A stretch of 64,000 nt of DNA from Chlorophyllum brunneum (taxonomy: Eukaryota > Basidiomycota > Agaricomycetes > Agaricales > Agaricaceae), in the NCBI GenBank assembly GCA_963576785.1, contig OY756144.1:124001-188000 (forward strand). Reading direction: 5' to 3'. Numbering within the stretch: the first letter of the stretch is position 1; each line of letters begins with the position of its first letter. The notes beneath the pieces were generated by a model. That model saw only the letters and a program-made list of their open reading frames with translations. It was not told the DNA's origin and ran no database searches. Both the position numbers and the translations under genes were made by a program. This document shows, piece by piece, positions 48,701-57,696 of this stretch.

Positions 48701-49385
48701 GGTAAGATGAGCTTGATGGTTCGTAAACTCCAGCCATAATCTTGGCTTTGATTATATCGACTACTTGATGAAAGATACCAGGTGGAATAGGAATGTTTCG
48801 GATGACCCAGGGGACATGTTCTATTGTTGGGATAGTAATTGGGTCGAAGTATTCACTTGAGAACTTCCCCTTCTCATCTTCTGTCCAGGCAAAACCGAGT
48901 TCTTGAATTTTGATGAGGTGGTGGACCAATTTCTCTTCCTCAGGCCATAAGAAGCCATCGGGGTTGATGTTCATAGATTCCATGCGGTCACTAGTGTAGC
49001 GAGAGCCTGGAACAAAGTCAGGTGGGTGTGTAGGAAGGGTTGGTATTGTTTCGAGGGGGTTGCAAGGGATACGGCGGACAATTCGGAAGTTTTCAGGGAG
49101 TGTAGTGGCAACAGGCTTGATTCGGTTGGCAACCTTCTTATAGGCATAGCTTGATACTTCAGATGTTCGGACATAGTGTACAAGATCAGGAATTGAAACT
49201 TCATATATTTCTCGAGGCTGGTGGATGGGATTGAATGGTGCTGAGGTGAAGACAAGAGGCGAAATCATGGAACAGGATAGGCGAGGACCCGAAAAGGAAG
49301 GTGGCTGACATAATTGGATTGGTGGCTGTGATGACAATGGTAGGATGTCTCCTCGGTTGTGTAGGACCGAATCATCGATATTCAA
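45750..49385 (-). CDS. pol: Retrotransposon pol: reverse transcriptase, RNase H, integrase
   Basis: About 1,211 codons in the -1 frame relative to the upstream gag-pro frame, opening at a TTG directly at the slippery site, so it is probably made only as a fusion. Reverse transcriptase: WFCVLKKDGKSLRLVHDLQP, FDLFVGFDQ with the first catalytic Asp, PMGYTNSMQIQ, and FVDD as the catalytic pair (Phe instead of the common Tyr). RNase H: VILGVDTSQIAVGYILQQ, YSQAKLELFGL, VVEVDAKYIKGM, GPDGLSRR. Integrase: zinc-binding HDEMGHKG with CHEC, core Asp in IDTMFMPKS, VTDNGPAF, and Glu in GPVERRHFDV, then a GPY/F-like module (KPRYFGPLVVLK). All catalytic residues are present and no internal stop was seen, so this part looks functional. 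Confidence 0.93.
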   Translation of the reverse strand: MNIDDSVLHNRGDILPLSSQPPIQLCQPPSFSGPRLSCSMISPLVFTSAPFNPIHQPREIYEVSIPDLVHYVRTSEVSSYAYKKVANRIKPVATTLPENFRIVRRIPCNPLETIPTLPTHPPDFVPGSRYTSDRMESMNINPDGFLWPEEEKLVHHLIKIQELGFAWTEDEKGKFSSEYFDPITIPTIEHVPWVIRNIPIPPGIFHQVVDIIKAKIMAGVYEPSSSSYRSRWFCVLKKDGKSLRLVHDLQPLNAVTIKDSGVPPIVEQYAESFGGRGCYGIFDLFVGFDQRALASESRDLTTFQTPLGTLRLTSIPMGYTNSMQIQHGDLTFLLQDEIPNIAVPFVDDVPVKGPQTRYETVDGFETIPENPKIRRFVWEHLQNANRIIQRIKHAGGTFSGPKSRICMPSAMVVGHLCTYEGRLPDTSRVQKIVNWPLCSNLTEVRGFLGTLGTIRIFIRNFAAISRPLVRLTKKGVEFCFGEEEQAAMNVLKDLARNSPCIRALDYSSNNEVILGVDTSQIAVGYILQQLGDDNRRYPSRFGSITLNERESRYSQAKLELFGLFRALKDVRIWIIGVENLVVEVDAKYIKGMINNPDIQPSAAVNRWISAILLFDFRLRHIPGKEHGPDGLSRRPRAPEDPEIDDDYEEWIDTSNGFSLSHSQPHLSYTFPNDSLEDSWWTWTSNTFAIEILNEIAPVQAAVHSLGRLITTSNVSSIAPIEILANAPSDSSLTSPPTIPRSNKARRCDLELEQVQAFLIDPRQPQDLSDNAFKRFVRYAAGFFVRDGKLWRKDPKMKHKLVVPENHRYELIRQAHDEMGHKGIFTVRIRLLERFWWPQLEQDVRWFIKTCHECQTRLLHNFYIPPTVPTPLTLFRKVYIDTMFMPKSNGYRYIVHARCSLSSYPEWRMLRLENARTLGTFIFEEILCRWGAIEEIVTDNGPAFIQAAEFLSARYKINHIRISPYNSRANGPVERRHFDVREALVKAAGGEEHRWTMVAPSVFWAERISIQKSTGYSPYYLAHGLEPLLPFDLAEATYLAPALTKPLSTTDLIAIRATQLQKRPQDLAKVKELVLKARYDSIRHFNEKYSNKIKDFNFSPGSLVLVRNSRYDNDVGSKTKPRYFGPLVVLKRTPGGSYILTELDGSISKLRFAAFRLVPYYPRDLRAIPVTKLTDATPEALDELTYDPIPLPPPSTSKIESSTIWLAFFNHL

Positions 49386-51103
49386 AAACCCGCACCTGGC
49401 TGGACTGCAGACCGGACTCGTACCATGGTTGGAATGGTGAGTAGTTCCTTTGTGTTTGGGTCTAAGAGCGTAATATCTGAATCCCCATTGCTGTAGTGGC
49501 GTGTTTTAGACTGGGTGAGAGTCATAAATGGACGTCCAAGAAGCATTTCGTATGGCGCATTTTCGAACACCTGGACCTGGAGATAGAAGATATTGCTGCC
49601 AATACGAACAGGGAGGTCTCGAAGGAGTCCCAGAGTCATTTCCTTCGTCGAATTTGCAGATTCCATCAACATGTTCTGCTCTTTTAGCAGAGGTAGGCCT
49701 AATTTCTCCCATATGTCTCGTCGAATCCCTATAATTTGCGAACCTTCATCCAGTATAGCATCTACTATCATCTTTCCATCAAGCTCAAGAGGTATGGTGC
49801 GCAGTTCTTCGACATTATTTGCAACAATGATTGGATTAGATGGTGATGAGAGATGGTGATGAAGCAAGGATAGAGAAGGATGTTGGGTCTCGGATTGGCC
49901 TTGTTCGAGCATAGAGGATGTTGCTAGTGCTCCAGTTGGCACTCGGTGAGTAGTTACTTGCTCCTTGATATGTTTTCTGACATCCGGAGCGATGGCATAG
50001 AGTTCCCTTTGGGTGAGAGTGACTGTTCCATCTAGGCTTCGTTGTATGACCTGCTGGACTGCTTTAGGGTCTTCAATTGGTGAAGAAAATCGATACTGGG
50101 TTTGCTGCGAAGCAGGGTGGGTAGGAGAGGTGTTAGAAGGGACGGGTTTGGAGACTGGTATTGTTTGGGTAGATGGGTGAGCTGGAGGGCCAACAGGATC
50201 ATTCTGGGAGGTGTTTGGAGACCTAGGGGCTCGTCCTGCAGTGCCTGGTGAGTTCTTTGGCTTTCCTCCACTCCCAATACGTTTTCTAATCTCCTCTTGA
50301 CGTTTGAGAGCTGCTAGAGCGACCGCTTCGAGCCTGACAATCTCCTCTTCATCCTGGGAGGTGGGAAAGGTGGAATATGGCATGGCTGAAGTGTTAGGAA
50401 CGTTGTTGTTACTTGGAGCGAGCTGGTGCGATTGAGATACCTCCAGGATGTTGGCTTGGGCATGGTTAATTGGTGGTGAGTGCGATTTATGCCAGTTATC
50501 AATTTGTTCCATCATATTTCGTCCAGGCGCGATCTGGGGGGATACTGGGGTACTGTTAGGCATACAGATCCGGTTTGTAGTGTCCCGGATGCATAAACCT
50601 CGTCGAATATATTCATCCAACTTCGGACAGTGCCTAAACATATGATTTGGGTCTGAGCAGAACCCACAGGGCCATCCAGTGCGTCGTTGTTGAGTATTTT
50701 GCTGGGGAGGTGGTTGGTATGAAGGTTGGAATGTATTGGTACGTGGATTGGTGAGTTTTCCTGCCAAGCGATTGAGAAATGCATCTGAAGTCAAGATTTG
50801 TTCAATCGAAGACATATCAAATGTTTCCCGAGGTGATGGAGTGAATGTAGCTATGGGAGCGGGTGGGATTTGAGGAGGAGGATAGAGAGAGGGTGTAGAT
50901 AAGGCAAGAACATTTCCTCCTGTTCGTCCATCCAGTAGAAATCGAGCTGCTTCCTCTATGACCGAAATATCCCAAGGTTCATCAAGGGGATGAAGTGGGT
51001 CCTGAAGACGAAGCTGGGTACGAAGCTGGTTGCGAAAATCAATGTGGAACCCATTGATGAAGAGTTTATTGCGCTCCCGATGTGATATCAAAAGACGGTG
51101 CAA
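49382..51103 (-). CDS. gag-pro: Retrotransposon gag C-terminal part and aspartic protease
   Basis: This frame is in phase with the upstream gag frame, separated by one TGA. It opens with the end of the gag capsid region (RERNKLFINGFHIDFRNQLR). It has a perfect C-X2-C-X4-H-X4-C zinc knuckle (CGFCSDPNHMFRHC) for RNA binding, then a Pro/Ser/Gln-rich linker. The protease core is ILDEGSQIIGI with downstream MLLGRPFMTLTQSKTRHY. The active-site loop reads Asp-Glu-Gly-Ser instead of the usual Asp-Ser/Thr-Gly; the catalytic Asp is kept. It ends ...VQPGAGF with TGA at 49382-49384, immediately after a slippery heptamer. There is no suitable ATG near its beginning, so it should be translated as a continuation of gag. 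Confidence 0.85.
   Translation of the reverse strand: MHRLLISHRERNKLFINGFHIDFRNQLRTQLRLQDPLHPLDEPWDISVIEEAARFLLDGRTGGNVLALSTPSLYPPPQIPPAPIATFTPSPRETFDMSSIEQILTSDAFLNRLAGKLTNPRTNTFQPSYQPPPQQNTQQRRTGWPCGFCSDPNHMFRHCPKLDEYIRRGLCIRDTTNRICMPNSTPVSPQIAPGRNMMEQIDNWHKSHSPPINHAQANILEVSQSHQLAPSNNNVPNTSAMPYSTFPTSQDEEEIVRLEAVALAALKRQEEIRKRIGSGGKPKNSPGTAGRAPRSPNTSQNDPVGPPAHPSTQTIPVSKPVPSNTSPTHPASQQTQYRFSSPIEDPKAVQQVIQRSLDGTVTLTQRELYAIAPDVRKHIKEQVTTHRVPTGALATSSMLEQGQSETQHPSLSLLHHHLSSPSNPIIVANNVEELRTIPLELDGKMIVDAILDEGSQIIGIRRDIWEKLGLPLLKEQNMLMESANSTKEMTLGLLRDLPVRIGSNIFYLQVQVFENAPYEMLLGRPFMTLTQSKTRHYSNGDSDITLLDPNTKELLTIPTMVRVRSAVQPGAGF
49385..49391 (-). promoter_or_regulatory. -1 ribosomal frameshift site (GGGTTTT)
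   Basis: In the gag-pro frame the codons are GCG GGT TTT TGA. The heptamer G-GGT-TTT fits the X-XXY-YYZ slippery consensus exactly, and the 0-frame stop follows at once. Slipping back one base puts the ribosome on TTG AAT ATC GAT, the first codons of the pol frame. No downstream pseudoknot was worked out. Confidence 0.8.
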
Positions 51104-51106
51104 TAA

Positions 51107-51730
51107 TCAGCCAGCTCGGGCCAAGAATTCTCGATAATAGGTCCCAAACTGGAATCGGTCTCGCATGGGGATAGCTGCATTGCGCTCGACAAAGATTTCG
51201 AGGTCGGTTACAGTATAAAGTGAGTCGTCCTCTGCTCCTGGATATATTCCCATAATTTCTCTCTTAAATCGGTCCCAATCATCTCCTGTGGCTCCTGGAC
51301 GGCTTCTCCAGGCTTCATAGTCAGACTGATCAAGATAACGAAGTGTCTGAGCAATTTGTTCATGAGGTCCGATGCCACAATCTCGAGCTATTACCTCAAT
51401 ATCCTCGAAGAACCTCCTAAGTGAACGAGGGTTTCCATCAAACTTTGGGGCATTCCTATCATAACGTGAAGGCATATGACGAGGCTGGTTGTATTGATTG
51501 ATGATATATGGAGGGTTCTGAGGTGGATTAGGGGGGTGAGGTGGCTGTCCGAGTGGATTCGGACCAGGGAATTGAGCTGGGATAAAGCCTGGTGGATGGT
51601 TTCCTTCTCCAGGTGGGAAATGTTGGGCTTGGTAGGGGGGAAGACCAAAGACAGCTCCTGGGTTGTCTCCAGCTGGTTGGGGGTCATTGTTCTGAGGTAT
51701 GTTTGGACCTGGCTCGTTCTGGTCAGCCAT
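51107..51730 (-). CDS. gag: Retrotransposon gag, N-terminal part
   Basis: It starts at ATG 51730 (MADQNEPGPNIPQNND) with a long Pro/Asn/Gly/Gln-rich region, common in fungal Ty3/gypsy Gag. The capsid-like domain begins at KFDGNPRSLRRFFEDIEVIA and includes EQIAQTLRYLDQSDYEAWRS and DWDRFKREIMGIYPGAEDDS. It ends FLARAG with TGA at 51107-51109. The next codons in the same frame continue the capsid domain, so this stop falls inside gag. It may be a recent mutation (CGA to TGA fits a CpG transition) or a readthrough signal. Confidence 0.88.
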   Translation of the reverse strand: MADQNEPGPNIPQNNDPQPAGDNPGAVFGLPPYQAQHFPPGEGNHPPGFIPAQFPGPNPLGQPPHPPNPPQNPPYIINQYNQPRHMPSRYDRNAPKFDGNPRSLRRFFEDIEVIARDCGIGPHEQIAQTLRYLDQSDYEAWRSRPGATGDDWDRFKREIMGIYPGAEDDSLYTVTDLEIFVERNAAIPMRDRFQFGTYYREFLARAG

Positions 51731-51917
51731 GTGGTGATTGATATAGGAGAGGATGTTGGATTGGGAGGTGATATATGGGTAGGTGGAAATGTTTTCGTTG
51801 GAGGTCAGACGGGGTGTTGGAAATGTTGTATAGGAGTAGGGTTGCCTGTTGGGTGATGCTCGAGAGAGTACCAGACGACAATTTCGGTTTTTGAAGCCCC
51901 TCGCAGTGGGCTCCAGT

Positions 51918-52671
51918 TGTAGAACGAGGGTATGGGCTGGAGAGCGAACGCTTTAATGAGCGCGGCCGAATCCAACAACCGCTTTGCTTCCAACCAAAAG
52001 GGGTCGATTAGCGGTACAGAGCGTCGAAGATTTGAGAGGAATTGACCAGGAAATGGTCGAGAAAAACGGTGATCAAGTTTGGGTAATTAATGAAGTTGAG
52101 ACAGATAAGAGACGAAGTGGCTTTGAGAATCTGAGGGGATTTAGATACTCATTCGTATTTCACTGCCTTCCCCTATCGAAGACATACTACTTATATACAT
52201 ACATGAATATGGCCCAGTTTTAGAAGTGTGAAAGAAATATGCCAAGGTACATTTTAATGAAGTAATTAGACCGAAAAATGGGAAGAAAAATGAAGGTAAT
52301 CATCTATGGACAAGGTGTAGAACAATAGGGGACCAGGTACAAATGGATTGATAATGTTTTTATACTATAAAGGTAGGACGGAGAAGAGAGAAGATAGGAA
52401 GAGGTTAGGCAGAATACATTATTTATTTGGGACTTTCTCCAGATGATCATCTACGGTGTAGACCTACAATTGGACTTAAAGGGGATAGCTTACAGTTATG
52501 AAATAGAAATGGAGGAGGCATAGAAACGGGGAAGAGGGACAGAAGACTTGACTTTGGGATGTTTATGATGATGCCCCGACCCAGTGATGGGCGCTCCGAG
52601 ATTTTTGATCCGAAAAGACTCCCTTGGAGACGACGTGAGAGTTCAGCAGTAGCCAAACGTCGCTCTCCACA
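51918..52671 (-). repeat. 5' LTR of the Ty3/gypsy element
   Basis: A 754-bp repeat of 44954-45707. Element transcription should start in it and run leftwards. Its outer end faces the 3' end of KHA1, 384 bp away. T at 51957 replaces the C of the other LTR, at a CpG. Confidence 0.95.
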
Positions 52672-53054
52672 CTAGTCTTTTTCATCTGTATTAGTCATTT
52701 ATCAAGTTGCAAAGGGTAAAGCTGCGGGGTCTAAATCAAATTTGAAGAACGGAGGTGCAATGAACAATTGTCAATTGGATAGCGTAGTGTACACACAAGC
52801 AAGCATGCATGATAGATAATGAAACGAATCTGACTAGGAATTTGAGTGCATCCGTTAGCCCGTCGTGATCCCAAAGCGTGGAACGGGCGGGGTAGTTTAT
52901 ATCCTCGATCAAGTTCAGTACAATAATTAGCGATGGTATTTATCGGGGGCCGTCGTCCAGTAGTGATGGGCGAAATTTGGGAGTGAAAACTGAAGAAACC
53001 ATTCCATGTCGTGAAGTCGTGAAAATGCAAGACCTAAGGAACGAGCATCCATCA

Positions 53055-56000
53055 CTACCTCTCCCCATCCAAAGTGGCCTGTAACACCCACACACCCACA
53101 CCCACACCCTTCCCAATAAACGCACTCCCGACCTCCCCAACAGTCTTCTTCACCTCCCTCACCATTCCAGGTTCCAAAACCTCTCCACGCCCACCACCAC
53201 CAGCATTATCCGGAGACATAAGTTCTTTCAACTCAGCTCTATGACTCTCCACTGCCAATCTTCTCGAACGACCAGTGACAACCACCACTCCTACTCCTGC
53301 AGCCGATATCCGACTGTTCTTTTTCTTGTGATCATGACGTTGAAGGGCATATGCTTCATCCAGAGCTGCATGTAATGGTTTTGCGGAGGCGATATTCTTG
53401 AACGTCACCCTAGTCGGTCCTGCAGCGAATGGATCCGGATCCGGAGTGGTCGACTTGGACGTTGAAGCCGACGATGTGCTATCCTCCCTCACTATAGGGG
53501 ACCTCGGAGTCGCATACCGTGTCCATATGATATTATCCGCCGTCTCAGATTGTAGTAGGACTTCTGTACCAGCGTGGCCATACACCGTATCCGGGAATCC
53601 GGTAACATTCTACATATGTGTGTCAGAAAGAGCCTAGATGAACGTCAAGACGACTTACGGATGTAGCTGTAGCCATATTCGTTTCCTCATTCTTGTCTCC
53701 TTGAGCTTTGTCCATACCTTCCGCACCAGGAATCGTTCCACCAACGGTTGTACCACCAGGAGCACTACCCTCAACTTTCCTCAACCTAACCACAGTCGCT
53801 CGAAGCCTCTCATTCCGCCTACACAATCCCACCACAAACTCCAACGCAAGTCGATCATCAGGACCTCCAAAGAATGGTAAAAATATATGGACCCTTCCAC
53901 GTCCTTTACCACCTCCCAATCCTAGAGCAAAATTCATAGGACCCACGCCTCCAGAAGATGGAATATCAGCTTCATGAAGCGAGTTGGCTATGAGAGTACT
54001 CTGATCAATGTACAACCCAACATCCACATCCGAACGAGCAAAAACGCTTCGAATGAAATGAGAATGGGAAACCGAAGCATTTGGCGCTAGTGACCAAAAC
54101 CCATGTCCATGCGTTTGTGATTCCGGGGACGTAGATGTACTCGGCCCATCTTTGCCTATCGATTTGCTGAAAAGAACTTCGAAAGGATTGTGTGTAACAC
54201 CAGCAACACCAGTTCGAGGGGTCTGAGGTTGACTATGCGCCAGACTTTGCCAGCCATCTCCTCCGAGAGTCGTATTTGTCGAATGAACGACCCAAGGTAC
54301 GATAACCATCTCTGCACCAAACGATCCCGCTTTATCAAGCGTAGACCCAGCCATCTCCTCTTCAGGTACGACCTCCACATCACCAAAGACATTAATGCCT
54401 TGTAATAATGCGAACATACGGTATATGCCGAGTAAGGGGTCGGTATGGAGGAGTGTGGATGTATCGTGTGATTTCATTACTGCCGAAACACGATCTGTGA
54501 GCTTGATGAGGCGGAGCGCGTTGATTATCGGTGAAGGCCATGAAGTAGAAGACGAAATAGATGGAGCAACGGAGGATATGGTAGAAGGTGTGGGTGACTG
54601 TCGACCGGAGCCTTTCAGGTGCAATTTCTCCAACAAGTTCTTCTCTCCTATTGAGTCATCAATACTATCCCTCTCATCCAAATCCACCTCGTCATCGAAT
54701 CCACAAATCAACGGATTGAGCAGCTGAGCAACAGCCATTGCACCAGGCAAATGTTCAATCCTATCCAAAACGACCGTAAACCTCGCCCTTTCCTCTTCTT
54801 CCCCATACCTTTCCCTCTCAGTTCCAGTCCGTTCTCTCGACATACTCCGTTTATCTCTTCTTCTCGAACGTTTATGCTTCTTCGAATTCTGGTCTCCAGA
54901 ACCACCACCTCTCTCCGCATCATCCGCAACATTATTGAAGGTCACACCAGATTTGGTAACACGAACACGATATTTCGGAGGATAGAACTTTGTGACGAGT
55001 GGAGTTGTCATGGTTGTCAAAACGATTGCCTCGAGAATGAACATGGAGAAAACTCGTGGGGAGAGGATTCCAGCCGTAAGACCGACATTGAGGACAATCA
55101 ATTCCACGAGCCTATTGAAACATATGCATGAGGGAGATTTGCGAGTGCGGAGAGGTACTTGCCCTTTACAACTCATCAATGATCCAATTGTAGCTGATTC
55201 TCTCCAGTTGAAGCCAGCGACGTAATGTGCCGCAAGGGTACATCCACCAAATTTACCAGTGAATGCAAGGGTCATGATGGCCAATGTGAATCCCCAAGTT
55301 ATTCCTGGAAGCCGGCGGAATCAGTATCCACATCACACCCATTGATCGAAGAGGAGTGTACCCACCGTTATTTAAAAGTCCCAAGTCCGTGGAAAGTCCG
55401 GATAGTGTGAAGTACTGAAACACGGGTGGGTCAGCACGGACGAGAAGAACAACGGACGGGCGCGTACGAGAGGTAAAAATATAATCGCTACCATGTCTTC
55501 GAGCTTTTCCGTCAACGCGATAGCCAGACCACCTTCTCGTGGTACGATCAATCCCGCAATGAACGCCCCTATTGAAAGCACGTCAACCATCGAGAATAAA
55601 GACTGCGCCGTATAACGTACCAAAAATAGCGTGTACCCCAATAATGTCAGTAAAGAAGGCAGAACCGAATAAGGTCATCATCGTTACTGTCATGAAGAAC
55701 ACTGTTGGGCCGTTCTCGACTAAAGAAAGAAAAATTACGATCAGTACGCGGACCCGTGGTATTAAGTGGCGAATGGAGGAGATAGGTGGAACATGGCGTG
55801 AGAAGAGAGACGTACTTGAACCAGTCTTTTTCGCAAGCCACCGGAGTGCAATTTTACCAGGAATGAGAAGGAAGATTGTCCAACCAATACAAGTGAGGAG
55901 AATCCAAAGAGCCATTAAACCAGAACCAGCATTGACAAGTGCAATACTAAGCGCAAGCAATGACCATCCAACTATAATAATAAAAACACGAGATCAATAA

Positions 56001-56991
56001 CAAATCCGACGAACATCAGAGATCATGACATACCAATATCATTCCCAACACCGGCCGAGAGCACAACGATCCCAACTGTCGTATCCAACAACTTCAACTC
56101 TGTCAAAATACGACACAAAACCGGAAAAGCCGTAATCGAATACGCAACACCCGTAAACAACATAAAATGTGTAAACTTGACATTCTGATCGATGAACGTG
56201 TTGTATATCGGTATCGAAAGCGCCGCACCAAACCCAAAAGGGAGAACCATACCTGCTACAGCGACTGCAGCAGAGAGCCTTGCATGGCGTTTAATGACGC
56301 TAGTATCGATTTCGAGTCCAACGAGGAATAGGAATAGACATAAACCAATGGTTGCGACGAGGTTTAGATATGATCGAGAGTCTTCTGGAAAGATGTGTTG
56401 TGTGAAACCTGGGATACGACCTATTATCGCGTTAGGGTGAGAAGAAGGATTGGGTGGACTTGGTGGAGTCGGAGAGAAGGACTTACCGAAGGCGGTAGGA
56501 CCTGTGTTTGGATGATGAACATCAGCGCTTCTTTCATACCACCTGTCTGCCGGTGAATGAACATACCGAGAAGAATACCACCCAATACCTCAGCGATAAC
56601 TTTCGGTTGATGAAGTTTCTTCAACGCAAGCGAAAGTAAACTCGCAGTACACACAATAACGCCTACAACAACGAACGTCCCACATCAATCATCATTGAAT
56701 TCACATCAAAATATCAGAAAAAAAACAATCAGTAAACTCCAACTCCCCAACATGTAGAACCGGGGTACTGACCAACTTGAATAATCCATAACCGAATAGG
56801 ATCCTCTTTATTGAATGCCGAAGGATCCTTTCCACTCAACAATCCACCCTATATCAACGAACATCCAACACAACATACACCACACACACCATCAGCTCCA
56901 ACGTTCACACCAAAAAAAGCGACACATGACATACCTGTTCCGACACAGCTCTCTTATAAATGTCAACAATAGTCCTAGAAAATTCAGGCAT
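53055..56991 (-). CDS. KHA1: K+/H+ antiporter (Kha1/CPA2 type)
   Basis: It starts at 56991 (MPEFSRTIVDIYKRAVSEQ), then GGLLSGKDPSAFNKEDPIRL and KLHQPKVIAEVLGGILLGMF, the family's first helices. The CPA2 membrane domain continues with AYSITAFPVLCRILTELKLL and VGIVVLSAGVGNDIG, LTCIGWTIFLLIPGKIALRW, FGSAFFTDIIGVHAIFGTLY, GAFIAGLIVPREGGLAIALT, MAIMTLAFTGKFGGCTLAAH and ELIVLNVGLTAGILSPRVFS: about 12 spans. A long cytoplasmic tail follows with a charged segment (KKHKRSRRRDKRSMSRERTG) and a region like the universal-stress-protein fold (LALEFVVGLCRRNERLRATV). It ends at 53055. It exchanges K+ for protons, in fungi mainly in Golgi or vacuolar membranes, and helps cation and pH balance. About eight introns occur. 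It is larger than yeast Kha1, mainly through the tail. Confidence 0.9.
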
Positions 56992-57696
56992 ATTAAGCAC
57001 TTCCACAAGCAATAAACCAGCACTGCTGATCTATATCGACAGGACGTGGGGGGAGGAGGAAGACCCGAGAGAGGTTGGTAGTAAGATGGGTTGAGGAGAG
57101 GATATATGGAAAGTTCCCGTCCGAGTGTGGAGATTGAAATAAATAGGTTTCCCCCCCTAGATTCGGCCGTGGGCGTCTGAACTCGGGACATCCGGAATTG
57201 ATCTCAAATTTAAATTGACAACTCCCCAAAACAACCACGTTCCATCGTCATGAGACTCCCAATAACCATCCCAACTCAAAAAACGTTTCCTGAATACCAT
57301 CAAAAAAGACATAATTCAATGCTTGTTTCATTTCCCAAACAACGCAACTACTTCTCAACGATCATCGTCTTGAACAGCCCTTTACCACAAACAAATACAT
57401 ACTACATCATCCCGGGTTGAACATCTTCCCGCAAAGTCACGGCAAAGCATACCCCCTAGAGCTCAGAGCTTAAAACTCAATGCAAACCCACCACTGGCCT
57501 AATCCACGCTCCACAACAAAACGAAATTCTAATGGGCAACATTACGAAGTGAAACAAAAAGGTACGAACGAAACAACAAACAACACGTAATTCACGTATT
57601 CATTACAACCCAGAACTGAACAAATGCTTATCGTCATACACCACCATGACGAACACGTATCAATTTTCGCCATCCAACATCTCCAACTGCATGTTT
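56992..57696. other. KHA1 upstream / eIF3e downstream region
   Basis: AT-rich sequence with short chance frames. It should contain the KHA1 promoter and the eIF3e 3' UTR. I see no RNA gene. Confidence 0.4.

Larger units (their letters stand above)
44954..52671 (-). mobile_element. Ty3/gypsy LTR retrotransposon, 7,718 bp
   Basis: The element has two 754-bp LTRs and, on the minus strand, gag, protease, reverse transcriptase, RNase H and integrase in Ty3/gypsy order. It lies antisense to the membrane-protein gene it interrupts. A 4-5 bp target duplication (CTAG, or CTAGT if the first LTR base is counted as target) flanks it at 44950 and 52672. The LTRs differ at one site (C at 44993, T at 51957), so insertion is recent. 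A TGA interrupts gag at 51107-51109, and a -1 frameshift signal precedes pol. After the 5' LTR, TGGAGCCCACTGCGAGGGG (starting 51915 and reading down) is a candidate primer-binding site for a tRNA I cannot name. AGGAGA abuts the 3' LTR as a weak polypurine tract. No chromodomain was seen. Confidence 0.95.
43976..52819 (+). pseudogene. Seven-helix-like membrane protein gene split by a retrotransposon
   Basis: Exons 43976 to about 44501 and 44560-44899 encode an uncharacterised Agaricomycete-type membrane protein with about seven spans: INWVIGMTLGSLCYGVLLTL, LLMLHVSLLMTLSTALQVKT, LDEFNILVVMVLALSDGLMV, WNHLCWIIPLLLWLIFIGAG, LLLLLITIFCNILLNLFTTT, INLPIAIACAVCSLTVGGFG. The donor at 44900 opens a last intron whose acceptor CTAG (44950-44953) is now followed directly by the LTR of a 7.7-kb Ty3/gypsy element. 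Beyond the element, the duplicated CTAG (52672-52675) is followed in the correct phase by 47 open codons (52676-52816) starting SFSSVLVIYQVAKGKA, then TAA. The undisturbed gene therefore had a 54-nt last intron. As it stands, splicing to the first CTAG adds 12 LTR-encoded residues and a stop. Confidence 0.72.
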
